From contig NC_089274.1 of NCBI RefSeq assembly GCF_963678975.1, positions 558,001-622,000 on the forward strand: a stretch of 64,000 nt of DNA, written 5' to 3'. This document shows, piece after piece, positions 51,210-61,712 of this stretch. Each line of letters opens with the position of its first letter. Position 1 is the stretch's first letter. The notes beneath the pieces are model-generated. The model was not told the DNA's origin and made no database searches. It was given only the letters and a program-made list of their open reading frames with translations. The DNA is from Dysidea avara (taxonomy: Eukaryota > Porifera > Demospongiae > Dictyoceratida > Dysideidae). The position numbers and the translations under genes are program-made.

Positions 51210-54200
51210 TTAAGTCAGCTTAGCAGTAACTATGCCATGTTGTTGCAAGTATCTTGGTGGGAGGGGCTGGATCATGTGATGCGGTGTAGGTAATAGAGGG
51301 GCATAACCCCCCGGACCGCCCATGACTTGGTGGCCTGTTGGATGGAATGGAGTATTAGGTTGGAAGAAGTGGGGTGGCTTGCGTAATCTTGGTAGTCGTC
51401 TACTTCTCTTCACCATCACATGATCTTGTTTGTCATTGTCCAAGTCTTCCCTCAGACTGAGTTGTTGTGTTTGAGCCTCCAGCTCAGCGATGTCATTGTC
51501 TTGTTCTTCACTGTCTTCCCCCGATGTGAGTGACTCGCTGAAGTGATCCTGTAATCATATCACCATGGTAACAAGCTTGATAGACTAACACCTATACACA
51601 TAGGCGGATCTGAGGGGGCCAAGGGAAGTTTTGCCCCTCTTGGCCCTTCTCTTTGGACTTACAGAACTATATTGACACCAGATACTGGAATCATGCATTC
51701 GCACTATATTCAGAGCCAATGGGCAAACGGAAGACAACAGTTATAAACGTACTTTATTCTATACTGTGAAGAAAGTGAGGGAAAAAGTTTGAATTTTTGT
51801 GCTAAGATCGAGAAACTCTAATAGAGCAGTCACAATTCTAATTTTTTTGTACAGATTACAATACGTACTATCTTGTTTTGATTTAGTACACTTTACCCCA
51901 TCGAACAGGTTTTATCTCAGACAAGCAAACTAATTTATATATCCCTTGCAAAGAATACTATGTTAGCTAAATATTTACAAAAAATACTCTACCTTAGGAG
52001 ATTTATAAAAAAAAGATATCCAACTAGAGTCTTAGAAAGTGTATGTCCTTCATTCATCCAGCTGTACTAAACAAAGATAATATAACTTGCGTGCTAGAGT
52101 TCCATTCTCCTATTATAAACATCTAAAACTTCTCGTCCCCCTCTAACAGTGCGTCCTAGCCTGTACTGTATACTAGATTGTTTACTTTTTGTAATAAAAA
52201 CTGGTGAACCTGTGCATACCACATCAAAAAAAGCAGACTTAATGTTTTTGTTCAAACACGTGTCCCAACTATCAATTTCAGCTGTTCAGCCTGCTATACA
52301 GTGAACATGTTCAGCCTGCTATACAGGGAACATGTTCAGCCTGCTATACAGGGAACATGTTCAGCCTGCTATACAGGGAACATGTTCAGCCTGCTAAACA
52401 GGGAACATGTTCAGCCTGCTATACAGGGAACATGTTCAGCCTGCTAAACAGTGAACATTTTGCAATCATTTTTCAAACGATTGCAAAATGTCACAATCAT
52501 TTCAGTTTGAAATGAGATGAAATGTGTGAGAGGAATTGCTGGAAGTAGCAAGCTAGGGTGACAAAGCATAGCTTGGTAACACATAGCAACAAGAAGCAAC
52601 TTGTGTAAAGCACACTCAGCTTATTATCAGGAGTATATAATAGTAACAGAGTATCAATCAGTACCCCATGATTAATGATTATGGAGAGTAACACAGACTG
52701 GTCATTATGTTGCTATTAATGGTTGCTGTATTTAGACCAATTTGGCCACTAAACCAGTGAAAATGTGATAATACTGAAGTAAAATGACCAATGTTCTGAC
52801 ACTGCCAAGCACATCTCGAAGGTAAGGCAACACACTCATTTGTGTCAATGTTTTAAAGAACAAGCTGGAGTTATCTTGTGTCCTTGCTATACTTTCTTTG
52901 CACAACAAATAACACGAAAAACTTGTGAACACAGGCCCAATTGTCTTGATGCATTTCAAATTACATTTCACATAAACAAGAAATATCTGTATTGTTGTTT
53001 GGTACTAGTATAAGGTCTGGGAACATGCTTCCCTGGGTAACTTTATATTTTACTAATATGAAGATGCAACCTAGGCTAGTTGTCCATCATACTGCTCAGA
53101 GTGTATGCAAAGTCAGACACAATGTATATGTGACTGGATCTGCGAAAACCCTACACAACGTGCAAGCTAAATTAGCAGTATAGCCAAATGCATGTTCTGG
53201 CAAAGTCTCTTATCATATGCCAATAACCCTTGGGAGTTACAGTCCTACAAAGTAGAAAGATCAAGTTGAACAGTTACAGGCACATACTAAAATGGTTGTA
53301 ACTTATAAGCAGAGAGGCATCATCAACCTTGTGCTGTCTTTCTTCACTACATACAAAGGCAAAACTAGTAAAGAAAGATCAATTGTGTACTATTGTTCCG
53401 ACATAAAAATAATTTTTAAAAATGTTTTGTTCGTAGTGAAGAAAGGGCCTAACAATAAAAACCTTGATTGGTCTACTCAAGAGGAATTTAAAATCTTTGT
53501 TTTATTGCAGTAAACTTAAGGATAAAGAAGTTATGGCCGTTTGTTCATGTCACGTATTATCACCCATTGTATTCAATGCTTTAATTATATGGCATAGAAA
53601 TGCAACTTACACTGTTGAATCATAGGATTAACACCATCAGCTGGTGTGTCATCAACATGTTATCTCATTTCAGTAATCCATGGAAGTATATTTTCTTGTA
53701 AGAGTTACTAATAATTGAAATCATTACAGCTGCTTATAATTTAACTGTAACTATAGTGATAATGAGAAACTACCACGTTAGGACCAGTCACACACAGGAA
53801 GGCTGTTAGCATACTATCTGTGAACTACAATTTGTTGGTGGTACCATCTTCAAGTTGACTAAGTGCTAAGCAATAATATCGATAGTTCAATGATTACGAT
53901 CATTATCACAATATGATAATTACCAGGAGATTGCTGCAGGATTACTAAAAACGTTGCTACCAAATTTATTGTAACTCTTTAGACTTCCTTTTCCACTAAA
54001 TGTTTGGTCGTAGGCTATAACAAGCTGTGTGTATATGTGCCCAAAGAAATAGTCAATCACTTCGTGAAGGGTCCAAATGCTGCTTGAGAAGCTAACTTAG
54101 CTTTCATAAAAAGCTCGGTTGACAGGCTATAACATCAAAAATTGTAGAATTATATTGGTCACCCACACAATCAATTAATTAATTACAAGAAAATCAATCA

Positions 54201-57200
54201 AGAAGTAATCAATGTGTGAAGGTGCTGATCAAAGTGTTACATTGTGAATACTACTTTAATATCTGTTGTGATGGTGAGTGTTATAACATCACTCAGCACT
54301 CCTCATATCTTACACAACAGTTACATTTATATTACAGACGATGACACTCTCTCTGGTAACTATGGTAACATCATGCAATACCTTAGTTGGTTGATGTGAC
54401 GATGATCGGTAGTTATGCTGTAGGTAGGAGGGGTAGAATCCATTGAATATCGGAGGAATATGGTAATAATGAGCAGGGGAGAAGAGCGGTGGCTGTAGGG
54501 AGAAAACAATATAACAGACTACTGCTACATTGTCCATAAATGTAACAAAAGGATTTTGTAATTTGGGTAGCAAACATGTTTGGTTATTATCAAAGAGTTA
54601 TGACGCATAACTATACTTGAAGAATGGACCACACCCTTATTAATGTGGAGTCATTACAGCAGTCCTTAAGGTGTTAGGAAAGAAGGTTTGTGAGGGTCTT
54701 GGGAGTCAATCATCTCAGCAAAAACCAACCTTCACACAAGCATGCACTTTGAGAAAAAACATCTTAAAAAATGTAAATTAAAATTACACATGCTACAAAG
54801 AAAAACTATACATATTATGTGACTGGATCTGCAAAAACCTGACACAATTGCACATTTTTCGAATTTCTATTAATAATGTATGTACCACTCTGCGTGGGCA
54901 GTTCAAAGGCACCGCCAGTGCTATAATTTGTATATTGCACTGCTGCAGACCGCAGCGAGTGCATTATAACTTATAACGCACTGGTTGCGGTTTTGTAGAC
55001 CACAACGAGTGCATTATAAGTTATAATGCACCGACCGCAGTGCAATATACAGATATTGCACTGGCTGCGGTTTTGTGCAGCATAGCACAAGTGCCGGTGG
55101 CGAAGACCACTACGACACCTCACCTAATAGGTGGAAAGACACTTCACAGATCACTCGAATTCTTTTATAGCCTGACATGTAAAAGTCGATTGTGTGCCAT
55201 AACGTCACCAATACGTATAATGTTTACAAGCAGCCAATGGCGATCAAAAAAGCCAACGCGGGTGGCCACAACTCTAGTCTACATATATACAAACGTACTT
55301 ATACACCTTACTAGTCTGGTGCCATCTTAGCCCAGATTAAACTGTAGTCCACTTTGACAATGACTCAATAAAACAAATATATTCTAAACAATACTAACCT
55401 TTACATTCAATTGTGGTAACCAGTTTTGTCATGCCACCAGATTTGAGTTTAGCCAGTGTGAATAGTAAGAATTAGACTAGTATCGTTTAATAGTTAGGTA
55501 TTGTTTACTTAAACCGTCTATTTAGCTGCTTTTTTTCGCTCGAGAGAATCACTATGGCGATTAGTCTGGTGCTTAGTCTATATGGCACACTGGCATGCTG
55601 AGCACTACATGATGAGAGTCGAACAGCGAATGCAGGTTAGTGATATAACCCATAGCGTACTAGCTTTCAATATCTCAGGTGGCTGCAGTACTGCAGGGGG
55701 AACGTCATCGCAACGTCCGGCTTGGTTACCCACAATCGATGTTAGAAACCTGGCCTTTATAAGTGTTACAGCTGTCTTGTGAGACTCTCCCCACCTATTA
55801 GGTGAGTGGTACATAACAGTTATACAACGTGCACTCGTGCTCTGCCTGTATAAACGCACTTGCCTTCGGGCCTGACGGCCCTCGGGCTCGTGTGTTTATA
55901 TCAGGCAGAGCACTCGTGGCCATTGTATAACTATATAATAATCTACTTAGCCGAGTGTATCCTCTGGCAAAGTTTCAGCCTCATATGCCAATAACTTTCA
56001 GAGTTACAGCCCTACAAAGTAGCAACAGAAAAATTGATTTGTACAGCAAGTATAGGGAAAATAAATTACAGGCACTTACAAAAAGCGGCTGTTACTTACC
56101 AACAGATTGAGGTACAGAGCTGAAATTTACCTTTCTTCACTGTATACAAAGGTGAAATCCGTGAAGAAAAATCAATCGCGTACGATTGCTTCGACGTAAC
56201 ATAAACAAATGCTCATAACTTGTGTATCCTTAGGTCTACTGCAATGAAACAAAGATTTCCAACTCCTCTTGAGCAAGCGAATAAGATGATATCCAGGGTT
56301 TTATTGTTAGTCCCTTCCTTCACTAAGAAAGAGGCGTTCTACAAATTTACAGATTTTTTCCCAATAATACGCAAGTATTTCACCCATTGTATTCAATGCT
56401 TTACACTGTTAACTTAGACTTGCGAGATTGTCAGGTATTCACAGATCTGGTCACATAATTTAATCAAGCAGAGAATGAAGACACAAATTGATTAAAACTA
56501 TACACCATCTTATTTGCCTGCTCATGGACAGCTCAAAGTCTTTGTTTACACATAAAAAAGATCGTCATCATTTCTTCAATACAACTGCCTTCATATGTAT
56601 AAGTGCAAGCAACTACAGAACCATATCTTGATAATCCACGGCAAACATTTTAAGCCAAATTCAAACAATGTACACTAACACAAACAGATCTAGAACTTAT
56701 GGTTGTAAATGTAAGCACTTGTAGTTGTTTTGTTCATTTGCTGTACAAATCGATTTCCTTCTAGCCTAGTACTACAATTCCAAAACTACTCACCACAAAA
56801 AGGCAAAATTTTGGTCACCATTCCTTGGACACTGTAGATTATAGTGAGAAAATTTCGAAAGCTGTGTAAAGTAGGATTTTGCCAAGACGGTCACATACGA
56901 CATACAAGCTTTGTGTAATCTTAGTCTTAGTGGCCAAATAATGCTAGATATTGTCACAGACTTCATCAGTTTATTTCAAAGTATTAACTTACATTGCCAT
57001 GGTATCCGGTATGTGAAGTGGAGGGCTGGTACATGGAGAACATGACTGGTGCAAATGGTTGCTTTGGGCAACAATGACACATAAGAGTTAAGGCATACAT
57101 ATGGCTAGAACACACACCTTGTTTGATTGTTGTTCCACAAGCCATGCCCCTTCTTGATCAGACATCAATGTATCATTGAACCAATGGCTTTGACCATTAA

Positions 57201-58213
57201 TATACTCTACTAGTAGGATATCACCATCACCATGGTAACAAACTTTGCACCTCACCTTGGTTAAGGCTGGAATACTGACCACCCTAAAGGAATGATGGTA
57301 TTGGTTAAATAAACTGACAAGTGTGTATTGTTTTGATATTACATCAGTTGAAATAATAATTAGCTAGACCACATCCAGGGTACATTCCAACTGATTGGAT
57401 TACACTGTCTCTATGAATCCATAGATCATTGAGGTCACCCATGACGTCACACCCTCAGGGGTCATACAACACACTCACACAAACCTGTTTTCTTATCGCC
57501 TTGGATACATTGAGCTTCTTCTCATTGTAATAAAGGTAACCCTACAGTGGACAACACAAGACCAGTACAAGGGGTCAGAGGAAGTAGAGGGGGACTAGTT
57601 TATTTTGTGGTTTACTTAAAGCATTCCTTCAAAAAAGAATTTTAGTGTTCACAGTTGCATAACATAATAGGTGTGGCTATTAACATCTGCTATTCAACCA
57701 ATCAACAAGTACTAGTGGTAAATACAACCAATCAAGATGTGTTAGATAACCAATCAACACCTGGCAGTGTTAATTGTTATGTGCTAACCTGTTCTTGTAC
57801 TTTGACAGCTTCTTCAACAGTACTAAATGTCACAAACCCGTACCTGTGTGAGTAATGAACATGACATGTACCCTACATTGAGACACTCGTTACACACAGA
57901 CATACCCTCTTGACACTCCCTGCCTATCAGTTATAATCTTGCTGTCTTTTACGTGTCCAAATTGATTAAAGAAATTTTTCAACTCCAGTTCAGTAGTCTA
58001 AACAAGCAGCTACACGTGATCACAACAATTTGCTAGCTACTAGCTTACATTGTAGGCCAGTCCACCCACAAATACACGATTAGGGATTTCCACACCTTGA
58101 GGAAGGGGAGAGTAGACCATGGACGGCTCCTGGTTGGCAGAGGACGCATAATAGGAGATCAACGAGCATCTATCACTAACCGTTACTGGATAGGAGCTGG
58201 GAGTTGGTAACAT
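51210..58213 (-). CDS. BOLL: Boule/DAZ-family RNA-binding protein
   Basis: Exons in phase: 58213-58049 (ATG, about 55 residues, ending PNRVFVGGLAYN), 57997-57906, 57843-57789, 57541-57485 (ending KKLNVSKAIRKQ), an uncertain exon ending 57118, 57061-56993, 54492-54382 and 51548-51210 with stop. The RRM covers about residues 48-130: RNP2 is V-F-V-G-G-L, RNP1 is R-G-Y-G-F-V-T-F. K-K-L-N-x-x-x-A-I-R-K-Q directly after the RRM is typical of Boule and DAZL, which bind 3' UTRs and promote translation in germ cells. The downstream part is rich in P, Y, Q and H as in that family; the last exon adds an acidic stretch (S-G-E-D-S-E-E-Q-D) then a basic run (K-R-S-R-R-L-P-R-L-R-K). The exon between 57484 and 57062 (frame containing YINGQSHWFNDTLM) lacks a clean acceptor. 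Confidence 0.9.
52268..52460. repeat. 25-bp minisatellite
   Basis: About eight tandem copies of GTTCAGCCTGCTATACAGGGAACAT with TATACA/TAAACA variants and no spacers. It is followed at 52455-52490 by an inverted pair CATTTTGCAATC/GATTGCAAAATG. It lies in the last BOLL intron. Confidence 0.93.
53127..53610. mobile_element. TIR repeat family 'TATGTGAC', copy 2 (3' truncated)
   Basis: Starts TATGTGACTGGATCTGCGAA and follows copy 1 with small deletions up to TTTC/ATCACCCATTGTATTCAATG. The right TIR is missing. It lies in a BOLL intron. Confidence 0.75.
54905..55105. mobile_element. Cluster of nested palindromes
   Basis: Repeated inverted words GCAGTGCAATATACAGATATT, GTGCATTATAAGTTATAATGCAC and TGGCTGCGGTTTTGT form at least two stacked hairpins. 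The flanks GGCACCGCCAGTGC and GTGCCGGTGGCG are inverse, so the whole may be one foldback element. Confidence 0.65.
55119..55806. mobile_element. TIR element, 688 bp
   Basis: Ends are CTCACCTAATAGGTGG and the inverse CCACCTATTAGGTGAG, each itself palindromic (CACCTAATAGGTG). No coding region is recognised inside, although two ORFs of 60-85 codons are open by chance. Confidence 0.65.
55822..55930. mobile_element. Foldback element
   Basis: TATACAACGTGCACTCGTGC, TCTGCCTGTATAAACGCAC and the inverse words at the right side bound a GC-rich centre (GGGCCTGACGGCCCTCGGGC). The stem is about 40 bp with interruptions. Confidence 0.7.
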
Positions 58214-58603
58214 AGTTACGTTACACGAAGCACGCTAGATTACAAGCAGAGAACAAATTAGCGCGCCACCACTTCAAACAATCTCAACTAGTTCTGTACA
58301 AATCAGCACACAAAGCAATTAATATCACCAGCAAGTGAGCACTACAGATACTTCACGGTGTCGCGCACCGCATCACTTTCAAAACTCAGCTTGTTAGCAC
58401 TCCAGGTGTTCCTCTTATTGTACTCGCCAATCAACACTTATCCCTGCATCTTCTGCCTGAATCTGTCCGCGCGTATTACAGTGCGCAGGCGTCAAATATT
58501 AATTACCCATACGTACTGTACTATTATTAAACGGCAAGTTTTATCGCCTTATTTGGCAATATGATTGAATTATTCAATGATTTACAAAGTAAGTAATTTA
58601 CTG

Positions 58604-60125
58604 TCAACAAAACTGGCTAACTGTTGGTAGTAATATTGTCTGATTTGGGCACCAGAGTTGTGCGGTCCATCCAGCTGTAATATCACTATTATTGATATGA
58701 AATGTGTGACCAGATTGTGTACAAGTCTAACCTGATGATATCTGGTGTTCTAGTTGCTGTACTAACTCCTTTTTATCTGTCAACTGGCTCCTAAGGGCTG
58801 TCACCATGGTAATGATATGCTGATGACAAGATAGATTACTTACCTACAACCTCGGATGACAAATTTGATGTCACCACACTTCTCAACCTGTTATTGACAG
58901 TAAGTGATGAGAGTGTACTTGTGATAGTGTCCTTATTTGTGAGGTGTACTTATTAGTGAGGGGTTATCACCACAAACTAGTCTGAAGTTAGACTACTCCC
59001 AGAGAAGGTTGGTCACACTTCATCAACATCTCATATGGTCTCAAAGAAAGTTCAACCCCTAATAACTCAGTATTGATGTGAATTGTAACTAGGGTTGGGT
59101 GATATTTAATTTGTGATAAAGTCTGTAATGTCTGTTTTCACTGTGGATTCTTTTTAAATTTATTTTTTAACTAAAAAGTTAACCAATTGACACGGCTAGT
59201 GATAGTATGCACAAACTGTATCAAATACGAGGCCCAGAAGACACAAATTAGACAATGAGTGCAATAATTATTTTAAAATGTGGTAAATATTGCCTATGTG
59301 ATAATATTGCTAAGGCTAAATACCTGATTTGACGATTTATTGAAACATTGCCTAACCTGAACTGTTGGGCTTAACATTCAAATGTAAATATTAACATTCG
59401 AACATTCGTTATCTCACCAATGCTCATTTATTATGGTTGTAAATGGTTTTTACTTTTAAAATGTTAACATCAGTTAATTCAGTTTTATTGAGGAAAAAAG
59501 TTTCACAATGTATGCAAACCTATCCTTGATGTAGTACATGACCTATCCTTCATGTTAGCAATGCAAAAGCATCATTATTGTTGATAAACTGAGTGGGTGT
59601 AACAACATTCAAATTAAAGAATGTTCAAATAAATGTAACATTCAATTTCAAGAGACATGTTTGTATGTGCAATCATATGTGGCAATACATGACATGCTAA
59701 CCCCCTCCTCCCCTTTTGGTCGGTCTAAATCATGAGACAATGAATTGGTCCCACCATGTTCAGGAGATGCTCACTGTTCTAGTTGTGTCTCTAGTGTGGC
59801 CACTTGTTTTCTTCTCTCCATAATCTGATCACTCATTTTCCTGCTTTCATCCACCAACACGCCCACCTGTGTAACCGATAGCAACCAACAACAAAGAAGT
59901 CACACTAACCTCATCATGATAACAATGAGACTGGTTGTCATGGCAACAATGAGACATGAGGTCATTAAGTGTAGTCTGCCTACACATGATGTCATTTTAG
60001 GATCATGTGATCCAGCTAACCCACTTGTTGGTATATTGTTCCTGTAGAGATGGTAACTGTTGTTGAAGGTTGTTGAGTTGTGTTGTCAGCTGTTCCACCT
60101 CTCTAGTGAGACCATCAACTAGTTC
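58604..60125 (-). CDS. Unrecognised coiled-coil protein, C-terminal part
   Basis: Six exons join without any phase conflict: 60125-60025, 59979-59910, 59866-59775, 58887-58844, 58797-58732 and 58674-58604 (stop). The first begins ELVDGLTREVEQLTTQLNNL, and later pieces include D-E-S-R-K-M-S-D-Q-I-M-E-R-R-K-Q and L-R-S-Q-L-T-D-K-K-E-L-V-Q-Q-L-E. Heptad-like spacing of leucine and isoleucine with many Q/E/K residues indicates coiled coil. The second exon has a His/Cys-rich patch (S-H-C-C-H-D-N-Q-S-H-C-Y-H-D). The last 23 residues are not coiled coil. No start codon or upstream exon was found, so the N-terminus is missing from this model. I do not recognise the family. Stop to BOLL start is about 390 bp. 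Confidence 0.55.
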
Positions 60126-60350
60126 CTGAGGAAAATATCACCTGCTCTAATAAGGTCACTGATACCTCTCCCTGACCCTACCTACCATACGTATAAGAAC
60201 ATTGACAAGTCAAAAGTTGACAAATTCACACTGACTTGGTAAAGCCTGTAAATCCTTATCTATCACTATTACACCTCAGAACAAAGGAGCCACCCTGAGC
60301 TACATTCACATTGTAGTCCAGTTTGTGACTCTGTCCGGGCTACTTTTATA

Positions 60351-60436
60351 CTTTATTTGTTTATTAAGACTTTACAGCACAAGTGCTGAAGGTCTGTAGG
60401 ACTCCTGGTCCTACATCCTGTTTAAAGTTGTTACAG
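60351..60436 (-). repeat. SINE tail fragment
   Basis: Inverse of the 3' part of the SINE at 23320-23550 (TACAGCACAAGTGCTGAAGGT, GTAGGA.....TCCTAC), including the AATAAAC-type tail. Confidence 0.75.
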
Positions 60437-61060
60437 CTATATCTGAATGCAATTATATAGACATTAAGGTCAAAATCGATTGTGGGGATCAATTAATACT
60501 CACGTGATTAGTATGCATGACTTGGATTTGGCTAAGAAAACGACTAACATACAGTACCTAATGGCATTTATAAACAACAGGTACACCATGACCGACTAAG
60601 TCATGAGATGCTTGCAAATGTGCACTTAGGAATGTTGTAAATATAGCAAAAAAAATCCTACATTACGGGCCTGTAAATATAGCCACTTCCATTGATGTAC
60701 TCCTAATCAGTATGTTAGCAGCCTTTTACTAATCTTGTGTGGCTGTTAGATGTGCCATTCTTGCTGCCATTATTATGACATCATTGTTTAATTATATTCC
60801 ATTGTTACATCTCCGTAATGCTAGAGTGACCAGTGACCAGACCCTTCATCTCTAATCGAAGGGGTGGCTGCTCCAGACCAGGGTTTCAACACAGAAGGAG
60901 AAGTAAAAAGATGGAAGTAAAGAAGAATACCACTAATGTGATGAGACCAATAATCCATTGTATACTGTAGTGTATAGGATAATTAATGTTGTAATATTAT
61001 GTAATGTATGCCTGCCCTGCACTTATGCGCATGCTTGTAGTTTTGAAATCACGTGATTAG

Positions 61061-61478
61061 TACAGGGGTTTACGAAGTTTTTGCAAGTTCCGTAATTCAA
61101 ACGTTCGCACATGCGCATTATTGTTCTTTCATTTATCTCGAGACGAATGTCGTCTACTACAACTGTACATAATGATAGTGTTCAAATATGATACGGTAGC
61201 TACAGTAGTTCACGTTGACATGGTCTTATTCACTTTTGTGCCTAGGAATTTAAACTGCATTGTATGCGCATGTGCAAAAGTTTGAATTACGTACAAAGCC
61301 GTGTCTACGTACGTCTACACTACATATCGTGTTTGAATATCTACCAGTAGATATGAGTAGGCAGTTCTAGTAGATGACACTCGTGTTTAAAGCGATAAAT
61401 CTCAAGATAAATGAGGAATAGTGACACACATGTGCGAATATTTGAATTACGAAATTACGGACTTTGCAAACCCTTGTA
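61061..61478. mobile_element. TIR element, 418 bp
   Basis: TACAGGGGTTTACGAAG, then TTCCGTAATTCAAACGTTCG, mirrored by CGAATATTTGAATTACG and GCAAACCCTTGTA. The arms are about 50 bp. The right end shares its terminal TA with the next element. Confidence 0.7.
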
Positions 61479-61646
61479 CAGAGGCTTTGAGGTTGTAATA
61501 TTGGCACGATCATATTACGCATGTGCAACAGATATAGCCAATGAAATTACTCTTTGTGAAATTCAAATATGCTGTGTAGATTTCATTGGCTAGTTACTGC
61601 ACATGTGCGACGTATTCGTGTATCAAGCAACCTCAAAACCTCTGTA
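61477..61646. mobile_element. TA-flanked MITE, 170 bp
   Basis: Ends are TACAGAGGCTTTGAGGTTG and the inverse CAACCTCAAAACCTCTGTA. Inner pairs such as AGCCAATGAAAT/ATTTCATTGGCT continue the stem. It is fused end to end with the element at 61061-61478. Confidence 0.8.
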
Positions 61647-61712
61647 AATATATTCCAGCGTGGTCGTCCTTTTTAATTCTTAGGCATGAAGACATGACAA
61701 CTGAAGATGAGG

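Larger units (their letters stand above)
54816..56457. mobile_element. TIR repeat family 'TATGTGAC', copy 3, split by nested insertions
   Basis: The left part is 54816 to about 54885, starting TATGTGACTGGATCTGC. The right part is about 55940-56457, ending CAGATCTGGTCACATA. Between them lies about 1 kb of other elements (the next three entries). The outer copy retains both TIRs. It lies in a BOLL intron. Confidence 0.8.

Noticed and set aside
52268-52460. Regular 25-bp repeats resembling a CRISPR array
   Set aside because: The copies are directly tandem with no unique spacers, and the locus is in an animal gene intron.
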